Below, in pieces: positions 10,169 through 20,831 of a stretch of DNA of 64,000 nucleotides (positions are counted from its first letter, which is position 1; each line of letters begins with the position of its first letter). The notes under the pieces are model-generated. The model did no database searches. It was not told the origin of the DNA and saw only the letters and a program-made list of their open reading frames with translations. The position numbers and the translations under genes were made by a program. Location: contig NZ_CP043428.1 in assembly GCF_008245045.1 (NCBI RefSeq), positions 1,240,001 through 1,304,000 on the forward strand, in the 5' to 3' direction. The stretch is from Campylobacter volucris. Lineage in GTDB: Bacteria; Campylobacterota; Campylobacteria; Campylobacterales; Campylobacteraceae.

Positions 10169-10615
10169 TTATATTTTCTCCACCACAAACAATGGCATAC
10201 CAAATTCTACAGGCTGTCCATCAGCTACTAACACTTCAACTATCCTACAATCATATTCAGCTTCAATTTCATTCATAATTTTCATCGCTTCAATAATAGC
10301 TATAGTACTTCCTTTTTTGATGGTTTGACCCACTTTAGCAAAAGGAGCTGCACCTGGACTTGGTGCTTGATAAAATGTTCCCACCATAGGGCTATTTATA
10401 GTAGGTTTATTAGATGATGGGGTGCTTTTTGTCTCATTTACAACATTTACATTAATTGGCTGTGGAGCTGGAGCTACTGGAACCGGAGCTGGTATATCAC
10501 AACATAAATCTTTTTCAAGTTCTATTGCAAATCCATCTTGTTCTTTTATTTTAATCTTACTTACATTTGCTTTTGCAAAAAGCTCCATAAGTTCTTTTAT
10601 CTCTTCTTTGGTCAT
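10169..10615 (-). CDS. accB: Acetyl-CoA carboxylase, biotin carboxyl carrier protein
   Basis: 148 residues. The C-terminal biotinyl domain carries EAMKIMNEIEA, where the lysine is biotinylated. Before it is a Pro/Ala-rich linker (PAPVPVAPAPQP) typical of BCCP. The N-terminal helix aids carboxylase assembly. It is followed directly by accC and is divergent from dcd across a 133-bp spacer that must hold promoters for both directions. Confidence 0.97.
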   Translation of the reverse strand: MTKEEIKELMELFAKANVSKIKIKEQDGFAIELEKDLCCDIPAPVPVAPAPQPINVNVVNETKSTPSSNKPTINSPMVGTFYQAPSPGAAPFAKVGQTIKKGSTIAIIEAMKIMNEIEAEYDCRIVEVLVADGQPVEFGMPLFVVEKI

Positions 10616-10708
10616 ATATTCTCCTTAATTTATAAGACTTAATTTATAATTATATAAAAAAATACTAAAAATAACTTCAATTATTTCTTTTTAACTATTT
10701 TTTTAAGA

Positions 10709-10714
10709 TATAAT
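10709..10714 (+). promoter_or_regulatory. Likely sigma-70 -10 box for dcd
   Basis: A perfect TATAAT lies about 35 bp before the dcd start, preceded by T-rich sequence of the kind that replaces a -35 box in Campylobacter. It is the only perfect match in the accB-dcd spacer reading toward dcd. Confidence 0.55.
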
Positions 10715-10748
10715 TAAAAAATTTATTTATCACTTTTAAAGGAAAAAC

Positions 10749-11309
10749 ATGGGCTTAAAAGCAGATAATTGGATCAAAAAAATGGCATTAGAACACAAAA
10801 TGATAGAACCATTTTGCGAAGCAAATATAGGTAAAGGCATGGTTAGTTATGGACTTTCAAGCTATGGTTATGATATAAGAGTAGGAAGAGAATTTAAAAT
10901 TTTTACCAATGTAAATTCAACCGTGATAGATCCTAAAAATTTCGTAGAAGAAAATGTAGTGGATTTTGAAGGTGATGTTTGCATAGTTCCTGCAAACTCT
11001 TTCGCCCTAGCAAGAACCATAGAGTATTTTAAAATGCCAAAAGATGTTTTAGCTATTTGTCTTGGAAAAAGCACTTATGCAAGATGTGGCATTATAGTCA
11101 ATGTAACTCCTTTTGAGCCAGGTTTTGAAGGACATATCACTATAGAAATTTCAAACACTACCCCACTTCCTGCAAAAATTTATGCAAATGAGGGTATAGC
11201 TCAAGTTTTATTTTTACAAGGCGATGAACCTTGTGATATTACTTATGCTGACAAAAAAGGTAAATACCAAAATCAAACAGGCATAACCTTGCCAAGAATT
11301 TTAAAATAA
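10749..11309 (+). CDS. dcd: dCTP deaminase
   Basis: 186 residues, the usual size. It deaminates dCTP to dUTP for dTMP synthesis. The trimeric dUTPase-like fold is shown by [20 protein letters not shown], containing the catalytic Glu region, and by the C-terminal [10 protein letters not shown] that closes over the nucleotide. An AAAGGAA ribosome site precedes the ATG. It sits immediately before the pse locus, as in C. jejuni (Cj1292 then Cj1293). Confidence 0.96.
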   Translation: MGLKADNWIKKMALEHKMIEPFCEANIGKGMVSYGLSSYGYDIRVGREFKIFTNVNSTVIDPKNFVEENVVDFEGDVCIVPANSFALARTIEYFKMPKDVLAICLGKSTYARCGIIVNVTPFEPGFEGHITIEISNTTPLPAKIYANEGIAQVLFLQGDEPCDITYADKKGKYQNQTGITLPRILK

Positions 11310-11326
11310 ATGTTTTTTGACGATAT
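11302..11326 (+). promoter_or_regulatory. Sigma-28 (FliA)-type promoter candidate for pseB
   Basis: TAAA at 11302-11305, a 15-nt spacer and CGATAT at 11321-11326 match the Campylobacter flagellar sigma-28 pattern (TAAA, about 15-16 nt, CGATWT). It is 31 bp before the pseB ATG and overlaps the end of dcd. Control of pseudaminic acid synthesis with late flagellar genes would make sense. Confidence 0.6.
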
Positions 11327-11333
11327 AAATTAA

Positions 11334-13484
<2,151 letters not shown>

Positions 13485-13492
<8 letters not shown>

Positions 13493-14753
13493 ATTAAGTA
13501 TGTATGAACTTGCTTGTAAGCTTTTTCCAATTTGCAGAAGCATTACAGGAACTGGTTTTAGAGCTAGTTTAAAAATACTTGATGATGCTATGGGGGGGGG
13601 TATTTTAAAAATTCACTCCATAAAAAGCGGGACTAAAGTATATGATTGGATAGTGCCACAAGAATGGCAAATAAACGATGCTTATATCATAACTCCAGAT
13701 GGAGAAAAAATTTGTGATTTTAAAAAAAATAATTTACATGTATTAAATTATAGCGAAGGTATAAATGATGAAATTTCACTAGATGAGTTGCAAGAGCATT
13801 TATACTCTATAGAAGATTATCCAGATGCCATACCTTATATAACAAGCTATTATAAAAAAAGATGGGGCTTTTGCATAGAACATGAAAAAAGAGAAAAACT
13901 TAAAAATGGAAAATATAAAGTTTTTATAGATGCGAAACATTTTGATGGAGTTTTAAACTATGCTGATTTTATAATACCTAGCACACAAAACAATAAAGAA
14001 GAAATTTTAATCTCTACCTATCTTTGTCATCCTTCAATGGCAAATAATGAATTAAGTGGGCCTATAGTAGCTACATTTTTAGCAAAATGGCTTTTAAAAC
14101 AAAAAGAAAGAAAATATAATTATCGTTTTGTGATAATTCCTGAAACTATAGGTTCTATAGTATATATAAATAAAAATTTAAATCATTTACAAAAATATGT
14201 AAAAGCTGGATTTGTATTATCTTGCATAGGTGATGATAATGCTTATTCTTTGATCCACTCTCCAAATGAAAATACTCTAGCTGATAAAGTAGCACTTTAT
14301 ACTTTAAAAAATAAAGAAAATTTTAAAAGATTTTCCTTTATAGACAGAGGATCTGATGAAAGACAATATTGCTCACCTTTGGTAAATTTACCTGTGGTAT
14401 GCATATGCAGGACTAGATTTGGCGATTATAAAGAATATCACACTAGCAAAGATGATTTAAATTTCATAAGTGAAAAGGGTTTGCAAGGTGGTTTAAAAGC
14501 CATGCAAGAAATTATAATGAATTTAGAAATAAACGCAACTTATAAAAATACAACTTTTTGTGAGCCCAATTTAGGAAAAAGAGGGTTGTATCATACTATA
14601 AACCAAAAATCCAGAAAACCTATCTCTACAAAATTTTTGGCTTATTGTGATGGAAAAAATGATGTTTTAGATATAGCTAATAAATTAAATTTACAAGCTT
14701 ATGAAATAAAAGAATTAATAGAAAAATTAAAAGAAAATGGACTTATAATATGA
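13485..14753 (+). CDS. DUF4910/aminopeptidase-like flagellin-glycan protein (Cj1295-like), copy 1, phase ON
   Basis: 422 residues. The central domain has a zinc-aminopeptidase (M28-like) look: CHPSMANNELSG (possible metal ligands), a Glu in IIPETIGS and an EYHTSKDDL segment. The C-terminal 60 residues look like a small winged-helix domain. In C. jejuni, Cj1295 has the same architecture and a G tract and is associated with dimethylglyceric-acid-modified pseudaminic acid on flagellin; the reaction itself is unsettled. A G9 tract sits at codons about 36-39, and the frame is intact. It overlaps pseC by 8 bp. Confidence 0.88.
13592..13600 (+). repeat. G9 contingency tract in DUF4910 copy 1
   Basis: Nine G residues; the first is the third base of an ATG codon and the rest encode Gly-Gly-Gly. 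At nine the gene is in frame. A gain or loss of one base would cut the protein near residue 40-60. Confidence 0.95.
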
Positions 14754-14839
14754 AATATGTTACAATTTACAACTAAAAAAATAAATATTTATAAAAGAAA
14801 ATTTATTTAAAATTTTAGAAAATTCTAAAAAGGATTGCA
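14754..14839. other. Spacer between the DUF4910 copies containing the repeat junction
   Basis: The first 34 bp (14754-14787) after the stop of copy 1 are unique AT-rich sequence. From 14788 on, the spacer is the duplicated tail of pseC and carries the same ribosome site as copy 1. There is no pseC reading frame or terminator here, so copy 2 depends on read-through. Confidence 0.8.
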
Positions 14840-15957
14840 ATGCATGAATTAAGTATGTATGAACTTGCTTGTAAGCTTTTTCCAATTTGCAGAAGCATTA
14901 CAGGAACTGGTTTTAGAGCTAGTTTAAAAATACTTGATGATGCTATGGGGGGGGGTATTTTAAAAATTCACTCCATAAAAAGCGGGACTAAAGTATATGA
15001 TTGGATAGTGCCACAAGAATGGCAAATAAACGATGCTTATATCATAACTCCAGATGGAGAAAAAATTTGTGATTTTAAAAAAAATAATTTACATGTATTA
15101 AATTATAGCGAAGGTATAAATGATGAAATTTCACTAGATGAGTTGCAAGAGCATTTATACTCTATAGAAGATTATCCAGATGCCATACCTTATATAACAA
15201 GCTATTATAAAAAAAGATGGGGCTTTTGCATAGAACATGAAAAAAGAGAAAAACTTAAAAATGGAAAATATAAAGTTTTTATAGATGCGAAACATTTTGA
15301 TGGAGTTTTAAACTATGCTGATTTTATAATACCTAGCACACAAAACAATAAAGAAGAAATTTTAATCTCTACCTATCTTTGTCATCCTTCAATGGCAAAT
15401 AATGAATTAAGTGGGCCTATAGTAGCTACATTTTTAGCAAAATGGCTTTTAAAACAAAAAGAAAGAAAATATAATTATCGTTTTGTGATAATTCCTGAAA
15501 CTATAGGTTCTATAGTATATATAAATAAAAATTTAAATCATTTACAAAAATATGTAAAAGCTGGATTTGTATTATCTTGCATAGGTGATGATAATGCTTA
15601 TTCTTTGATCCACTCTCCAAATGAAAATACTCTAGCTGATAAAGTAGCACTTTATACTTTAAAAAATAAAGAAAATTTTAAAAGATTTTCCTTTATAGAC
15701 AGAGGATCTGATGAAAGACAATATTGCTCACCTTTGGTAAATTTACCTGTGGTATGCATATGCAGGACTAGATTTGGCGATTATAAAGAATATCACACTA
15801 GCAAAGATGATTTAAATTTCATAAGTGAAAAGGGTTTGCAAGGTGGTTTAAAAGCCATGCAAGAAATTATAATGAATTTAGAAATAAACGCAACTTATAA
15901 AAATACAACTTTTTGTGAGCCCAATTTAGGAAAAAGAGGGTTGTATCATACTATAAA
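14788..15957 (+). repeat. Right copy of the 1,170-bp direct repeat
   Basis: This matches 13433-14602 at an offset of 1,355 bp. It includes 52 bp of non-coding pseC tail upstream of the second DUF4910 start. The upstream fragment has no role as coding sequence here, so the pseC end is the source and this copy is derived in its 5' part. Confidence 0.95.
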
Positions 15958-16114
15958 TACTAATTCTACAAATGACATACCGTTATCTTGTAATTTTTTA
16001 GCTTATTGTGATGGAAAAAATGATGTTTTAGATATAGCTAATAAATTAAATTTACAAGCTTATGAGATAAAAGAATTAATAGAAAAATTAAAAGCAAATG
16101 GACTTGTAATATGA
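14840..16114 (+). CDS. DUF4910/aminopeptidase-like flagellin-glycan protein, copy 2, phase ON
   Basis: 424 residues. It is identical to copy 1 through about residue 373 (HTIN). A short linker then differs (TNSTNDIPLSCN against QKSRKP), and the C-terminal domain is again nearly identical (AYEIKELIEKLK). The active-site-like CHPSMANNELSG and the G9 tract are shared. The stop overlaps the AAC(3)-like gene by 4 bp. That coupling suggests this 3' end is the ancestral one in the operon and that the 5' part was homogenised or duplicated. Confidence 0.88.
   Translation: MHELSMYELACKLFPICRSITGTGFRASLKILDDAMGGGILKIHSIKSGTKVYDWIVPQEWQINDAYIITPDGEKICDFKKNNLHVLNYSEGINDEISLDELQEHLYSIEDYPDAIPYITSYYKKRWGFCIEHEKREKLKNGKYKVFIDAKHFDGVLNYADFIIPSTQNNKEEILISTYLCHPSMANNELSGPIVATFLAKWLLKQKERKYNYRFVIIPETIGSIVYINKNLNHLQKYVKAGFVLSCIGDDNAYSLIHSPNENTLADKVALYTLKNKENFKRFSFIDRGSDERQYCSPLVNLPVVCICRTRFGDYKEYHTSKDDLNFISEKGLQGGLKAMQEIIMNLEINATYKNTTFCEPNLGKRGLYHTINTNSTNDIPLSCNFLAYCDGKNDVLDIANKLNLQAYEIKELIEKLKANGLVI
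14947..14955 (+). repeat. G9 contingency tract in DUF4910 copy 2
   Basis: It has the same position and length as the tract in copy 1 and is in frame. Two independent switches for one protein sequence would keep at least one copy ON most of the time. Confidence 0.95.
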
Positions 16115-16893
16115 AATACTTTTTAGAGCACAATAATAAAAAATATTCAGATATAAATTTGATAAAAGCTTTTGAAAATTTAGGCATTAAAAAAGGTGAT
16201 ATTTTATGTGTGCATACTGAATTATTTAACTTTGGCATACCTTTACTTAAAAAAAATGAATTTTTACAAACTATAATTGATTGTTTTTTTGAAGCAATAG
16301 GAAAAGAAGGCACGCTCATAATGCCGACTTTTACTTATAGCTTTTGCAAAAATGAAGTTTATGATAAATTGAATTCTTATACAAAAATAGGTGCTTTAAA
16401 TGAATATTTTAGAAAATGCGAAGGTGTAAAAAGAACAAATGATCCTATTTTTTCTTTTGCTATAAAAGGTGCTAAACAAGATTTGTTTTTAAAAGATACA
16501 AAAAGTTGTTTTGGAGAAAATTGTGTATATGATATTTTATGGAAAAATAATGGAAAATATATGCTTTTTGGAAGTTACACAGGGCATACTTTTACTCATT
16601 ATGTAGAAGAAGAATATAAGGTAGAATATAGATATTTTAAAAATTTTAGTGGAATTTTAATAGATGAAAATGGCAAACAAAATAACAAAAATATAAATTT
16701 TTATGTAAGACATATAGATAAATTTTCTTTACCAAATGTCGATAATATAAATACTATAACAAGAAAAACTAGTTCTTTCAAATCAGAAATCTTTGCTGGG
16801 GCACAAATTTGCGTTTTTAATACTAAAGAATACAAACAAGCTATAATAGATGCCCTAAATAAAGATAAAAATATACTTATTTTACAGGAATAA
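16111..16893 (+). CDS. AAC(3)-family acyltransferase without poly-G (Cj1296/Cj1297-like)
   Basis: 260 residues, aminoglycoside 3-N-acetyltransferase fold (LGIKKGDILCVHTELFNFG at the N-terminus, then MPTFTYSFC). In this setting it is more likely to acylate an amino sugar or a flagellin-glycan precursor than to inactivate drugs. It is strongly related to the gene at 24629 at DNA level. It reads CEGVKRTN where that paralogue has the G9 tract (WGGVIRTN), so it is not switchable here. It lies in the run DUF4910-AAC(3)-ACP. Confidence 0.82.
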   Translation: MKYFLEHNNKKYSDINLIKAFENLGIKKGDILCVHTELFNFGIPLLKKNEFLQTIIDCFFEAIGKEGTLIMPTFTYSFCKNEVYDKLNSYTKIGALNEYFRKCEGVKRTNDPIFSFAIKGAKQDLFLKDTKSCFGENCVYDILWKNNGKYMLFGSYTGHTFTHYVEEEYKVEYRYFKNFSGILIDENGKQNNKNINFYVRHIDKFSLPNVDNINTITRKTSSFKSEIFAGAQICVFNTKEYKQAIIDALNKDKNILILQE

Positions 16894-16895
16894 AA

Positions 16896-17120
16896 ATGGA
16901 AGATAAATTTTATGAAATTTTAGAAAATATTTTAGAAACTAAAGTAAATAAAAATTCAAATCTAAGTATGGATAATTGTAAAAATTGGACTTCTTTAGCT
17001 CATATAGATATAATAATGAGTCTAGAAGAAGAATTTGAAATAAAATTTAATAAAGAAGAATTGACTAATTTAAAATCTCAAAATGATTTATTAAATTCTA
17101 TAAAGGAAAAATTATGCTAG
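16896..17120 (+). CDS. Acyl carrier protein, short, locus-specific
   Basis: 74 residues, four-helix ACP size. The 4'-phosphopantetheine serine is probably in WTSLAHIDI; the usual DSL is TSL here. An acidic helix II (SLEEEFEIKF) follows. It is 2 bp after the AAC(3)-like gene and overlaps the first methyltransferase by 7 bp, so it is one of several carriers in this operon (compare Cj1299). It probably carries a short acyl group destined for pseudaminic acid. Confidence 0.85.
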   Translation: MEDKFYEILENILETKVNKNSNLSMDNCKNWTSLAHIDIIMSLEEEFEIKFNKEELTNLKSQNDLLNSIKEKLC

Positions 17121-18016
17121 AAAATACTAAAAAATTATTTGATTTAATAAAAGAAAAAAATCCTTTACATGAAAAATGTTTAAATGGATTAAATCTTTCA
17201 AAACAAGAATATAACGATTTAGAAAAATTAATTATATACTATAAAAATGATTTAAAAATAAACTTAGAAGAACAAGCACAAAGCTATATAGTTGTTTTAA
17301 ATGACACTTTGGAAGAAACAAGATATTTTATTGAATTTGGCAAATACAGATATAGCACCTTAGCTGAAGTCGAAGATAAAGTTTATTTAAATAAAGATTA
17401 TATGAAAAAATATATGGTAGGTTTAGCTATATCATCATTTATATGGAATGCCCATATAGAAGTTAGGAGATATTTTGCAGATTTTATAGATGAAAAAAAA
17501 GATATAAAAAATACCTATTTAGAAATAGGTCCAGGGCATGGGGAATTTTTTACAAAAGCTTTAAGAAGTGCTAAATTTAAAGAATACTATGGTATAGATA
17601 TATCTCCTATTAGTTGTCAAATGAGTAAAGATATGGTAGAAAATCAAGTTGGAAAAACTGAGGCTAAATATGAATTTATATGTAAAGATTTTACAAAATG
17701 CGATTTTAATAATAAAGCTGATTTAGTTGTGATGGGTGAAGTCTTAGAACATGTAGAAAAACCTTTGGAATTTATGCAAAATGTAAAAAATTTATTAAAT
17801 GATAATGGAGAAATTTTTGCAACTATACCTATAAATGCTCCTGCCATTGATCATATATACTTATTTTCTCATCCTGATGAAGTAAAAGATTTGTTAAACA
17901 AAGCAGGATTAAAAATAAAAGAAAGTAAATATTTTATGGCAAATAATTATTCTTTAGAAAAAGCTTTAAAGACTAAAAATGCCGTAGTTATGGCTGTGGT
18001 ATTACAAAAGGCTTAA
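17114..18016 (+). CDS. SAM-dependent methyltransferase 1 (Cj1300-like)
   Basis: 300 residues. An N-terminal alpha-helical domain of about 125 residues is followed by a class I Rossmann methyltransferase: motif I YLEIGPGHGEFF at about residue 135, then the acidic MGEVLEHVEKPLEF (methyltransferase_11/12 type). It is a close paralogue of the next gene, with the same NDTLEETRYFIE segment. One of the pair may methylate O-2 and the other O-3 of an ACP-bound glyceryl group; that is inference. Confidence 0.85.
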   Translation: MLENTKKLFDLIKEKNPLHEKCLNGLNLSKQEYNDLEKLIIYYKNDLKINLEEQAQSYIVVLNDTLEETRYFIEFGKYRYSTLAEVEDKVYLNKDYMKKYMVGLAISSFIWNAHIEVRRYFADFIDEKKDIKNTYLEIGPGHGEFFTKALRSAKFKEYYGIDISPISCQMSKDMVENQVGKTEAKYEFICKDFTKCDFNNKADLVVMGEVLEHVEKPLEFMQNVKNLLNDNGEIFATIPINAPAIDHIYLFSHPDEVKDLLNKAGLKIKESKYFMANNYSLEKALKTKNAVVMAVVLQKA

Positions 18017-18017
18017 T

Positions 18018-18908
18018 GTGAATTATATAAAAGATTTATTTGATCTAATATCCACTAAAAACCCAATGCATGCAAAATATTTAAATAAAATTACATTTTC
18101 AAAAGAAGATGAAATAGAATTTAATAATTTAATAGCATATTATCTAAAAAATAATATAAGCTTAAAAGAGCAATGTGAGTGTTATTTGACTATATTAAAT
18201 GATACATTAGAAGAAACAAAATATTTTATAGAACATGGCAAATATAGATATGAAAGTTTTGAGCAAATCAAAGATAAGGTATATTTTAATAAAGCTTATA
18301 TGAAAAAATATATGATAGGCTTAGCTCTTTCATCTTATATATGGATAGCTCATATAAAGGTTAGAAAATATTTTGAAGATTATATAAAATCAATAAATAA
18401 AAAAGAACTTTATTTTGAAATAGGTCCAGGACATGGGGAATTTTTCACCAAGGCTGTAAAAAGTTTAAAATTTGAAAACTATATAGGCTTAGACTTATCT
18501 CCAACTAGCTGTGAACTTACAAAAAATATGGTCGAATATCAAGTGAAAACTCTTATAAATAAATGCAAATTTTTATGTGAGGATTTTTTTAATTTTAATT
18601 TTGACAAAAAAGCCGACTTAATAGTAATGGGAGAAGTTTTAGAGCATGTAGAAAAACCTTTAGAATTTTTAAAAAGAGCTAAAGATTTACTAAGTGATGA
18701 TGGAGAAATTTTTGCAACTATACCTATAAATGCTCCTGCTATTGATCATATATACTTATTTTCTCATCCTGATGAAATTTTTAATATGGCAAAAAAAGCT
18801 AATTTAAAAATAAAAAATTACGAATGCTTTATGGCTAATGATTATTCTTTAGAAAAAGCTTTGAAATTTAAAAATGCTATAACTATGGCCGTGGTATTTA
18901 AAAAATGA
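18018..18908 (+). CDS. SAM-dependent methyltransferase 2, paralogue of the preceding gene
   Basis: 296 residues, starting at GTG 18018 one base after the upstream stop. An out-of-frame ATG overlaps this GTG. It has the same two-domain layout: a helical N-terminus with NDTLEETKYFIE, motif I YFEIGPGHGEFF, and MGEVLEHVEKPLEF. The DNA for IFATIPINAPAIDHIYLF is almost the same as in gene 1, so the two arose by tandem duplication and have diverged mostly in the N-terminal half. The stop overlaps the VOC gene by 4 bp. Confidence 0.85.
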   Translation: MNYIKDLFDLISTKNPMHAKYLNKITFSKEDEIEFNNLIAYYLKNNISLKEQCECYLTILNDTLEETKYFIEHGKYRYESFEQIKDKVYFNKAYMKKYMIGLALSSYIWIAHIKVRKYFEDYIKSINKKELYFEIGPGHGEFFTKAVKSLKFENYIGLDLSPTSCELTKNMVEYQVKTLINKCKFLCEDFFNFNFDKKADLIVMGEVLEHVEKPLEFLKRAKDLLSDDGEIFATIPINAPAIDHIYLFSHPDEIFNMAKKANLKIKNYECFMANDYSLEKALKFKNAITMAVVFKK

Positions 18909-19311
18909 ATCTAAACTTACCAATACATCATATAGGCGTAGCTTGTAAAAATTTAGAAAAAGAAAGAGAAATTTTTTATAAACTAGGTTTTATCAAAGAA
19001 GCAGATTTTATAGATGAAAGACAAGGAGTTAAAGGGGAATTTATAATACCAAAAAATAATAATTTTCCACAATATCGCTTTGAGCTTTTATCAAATTTAA
19101 ATGAAAAAGGTGTTTTGGATAATTATTTAAAAAATAAAATCAAAATGTATCATATAGCTTATGAAAGTAAAAATATACAAAAAGATTTAGATAAATTATC
19201 CATGGGGGGGGGATTTTGGTAGTAGATATAATGGAAGCTAGTTATTTTGCTAAGCTTTGTTTTGTTATGATGAATAATAATTTATTAATAGAATTAGTGG
19301 AATTAAAATGA
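18905..19311 (+). pseudogene. VOC/glyoxalase-fold protein, phase-variable, OFF by one base
   Basis: With G9 the frame stops at 19220-19222 after 105 residues. Adding one G opens about 30 more codons that end at a TGA (19309-19311) overlapping the FkbH start by 4 bp, giving 135 residues. The predicted full protein has VOC metal-ligand features: HHIGVACKN at the N-terminus, FELL mid-way, YHIAYES and a final LLIELVELK. The last strand with the final Glu ligand is lost in the OFF state. The family includes methylmalonyl-CoA epimerase and glyoxalase I; substrate unknown. Confidence 0.85.
19204..19212 (+). repeat. G9 contingency tract, OFF state, in the VOC gene
   Basis: Nine Gs put the tract followed by ATTTTGGTAG in a frame that ends at once. 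Ten Gs restore an open frame through to the next gene's ATG. Confidence 0.95.
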
Positions 19312-20831
19312 ATCTTTTTTCACCAAATTTAAAAAGAAATGATTTAATAAAACTTGGCAAAGAAAATAATTTTCAAAGTATAAAAATAAATGTTTTTAGA
19401 AATCATTCCTTTGAAGTTATATCAAGCATTATAAATGCATTTTTAGCTTTTAGCGAACTTAAAGCTGAATTTAATATAAGCTCTTATGATGATAGCTTAA
19501 ATTTTGATGATTATAAAGACGCAAAAATCAATATTATATTTTTAGATTTAAATAATTATAAAAACAATATAGATGATTTTATAAAAGAAAAAATACAAGA
19601 ATTATCAAATCTTAGTAAGGTGCCTATAATAACACTTTTATTAGGCAAGACTTCCTTAAAAAAATATGATATTTATGAAATTTTAAAGCCTTTTATTGAT
19701 AAAAATTTAATTATAGATGAAAGTAATTTTGAAATAAATGCAAGCAGATTAAGCAATAAAGCTTGTATAAGCCTAGCACAAATTTTAGGCCTTAGCATAA
19801 TACCTTCTCTTTTAAGACCAAAACTAAAAGCCATAATAACAGATCTTGACAATACCTTATATGATGGAATTTTAGGCGAAGATAGAATAAATAATTTAAA
19901 ACTAAATCAAAATCACAAAAATTTACAAAATGAGCTTTTAAGATTAAAAAACGAAGGTATTTTACTGGCAATTTGCTCTAAAAACGATGAAAAAGATGTA
20001 AAGAAATTATTTGAAAAAAGAAAAGATTTTCCTTTAAAAATAGATGATTTTGCATTTATAAAAGCAAATTGGCAAGGTAAAGATGAAAATATAAAAGAAA
20101 TTATAAATTTTTTTAACATAGGCTTTGATAGTGTTTTATTTATAGATGACAATATAGCAGAAATTGAAAATGTAAGATATTTAGGTATAAAAACTTTATT
20201 GGCAAATGAAGAAAGTTATTTTGTGTTAAAACTTTTTCCTGGACTTTTAAAAACAAAATTAAGCAAAGAAGATGAACTAAGAAATGCTGACATAAAAGCA
20301 AATTTACAAAGACAAGAATTAAACAAACTAAGCCAAAAAAATTATTTTGAAAACTTACAAATTCATTTAAAATTTGAAATAAATAACAAACAAAGCTTAG
20401 AAAGAATAAGCCAACTTTTAAATAAAACAAATCAATTTATATCAAATTATTCTCGTATGAGCTTAAAAGAATGTGAAGATTTTATGCAAGAAAATGCTAT
20501 TTTAACTATAGCTATGAGTGATAAATTAAGCGATAGTGGCATAATAGCCATTTTTATAGCTTGTAAAAATAATGATGATTTAATAATAAAAGATCTTTGT
20601 ATAAGCTGTAGAGCCTTAGGAAGAAAATTAGAAAAGATTATGTTTTTCAAGGCTTTAGAATTATTAAAAAAATATTTTGCCACTAAAAACATAAAGCTTT
20701 ATTTTCAAAAAGGACAAAAAAATACTCCTTTTTTAGAGTTTTTATATTCTTTAAAAAATGATATTAAAGATGATTATGCGCTTATATATGAAGAAAAAAT
20801 ATCTTATGAAGGACTTGTAATTGAAAGCTAA
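19308..20831 (+). CDS. FkbH-like HAD protein, probable glyceryl-ACP synthase (Cj1302-like)
   Basis: 507 residues. An N-terminal domain of about 170 residues precedes a HAD-IIIC/FkbH domain with the nucleophile motif ITDLDNTLYDGILGED at about 178, SKND, and FIDDN. A C-terminal GNAT-like region carries CRALGRKLEKIMF. Known FkbH proteins dephosphorylate 1,3-bisphosphoglycerate and load the glyceryl unit on an ACP. Here it sits with ACPs, two methyltransferases and a KAS III homologue. Its ATG overlaps the (OFF) VOC stop. It is also AT-rich and low in G tracts. Confidence 0.85.
   Translation: MNLFSPNLKRNDLIKLGKENNFQSIKINVFRNHSFEVISSIINAFLAFSELKAEFNISSYDDSLNFDDYKDAKINIIFLDLNNYKNNIDDFIKEKIQELSNLSKVPIITLLLGKTSLKKYDIYEILKPFIDKNLIIDESNFEINASRLSNKACISLAQILGLSIIPSLLRPKLKAIITDLDNTLYDGILGEDRINNLKLNQNHKNLQNELLRLKNEGILLAICSKNDEKDVKKLFEKRKDFPLKIDDFAFIKANWQGKDENIKEIINFFNIGFDSVLFIDDNIAEIENVRYLGIKTLLANEESYFVLKLFPGLLKTKLSKEDELRNADIKANLQRQELNKLSQKNYFENLQIHLKFEINNKQSLERISQLLNKTNQFISNYSRMSLKECEDFMQENAILTIAMSDKLSDSGIIAIFIACKNNDDLIIKDLCISCRALGRKLEKIMFFKALELLKKYFATKNIKLYFQKGQKNTPFLEFLYSLKNDIKDDYALIYEEKISYEGLVIES

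Noticed and set aside
16111-16893. Aminoglycoside resistance gene (AAC(3) family)
   Set aside because: The fold matches, but it sits in an acyl-transfer operon of a glycosylation locus, with a paralogue nearby. Drug inactivation is not supported.
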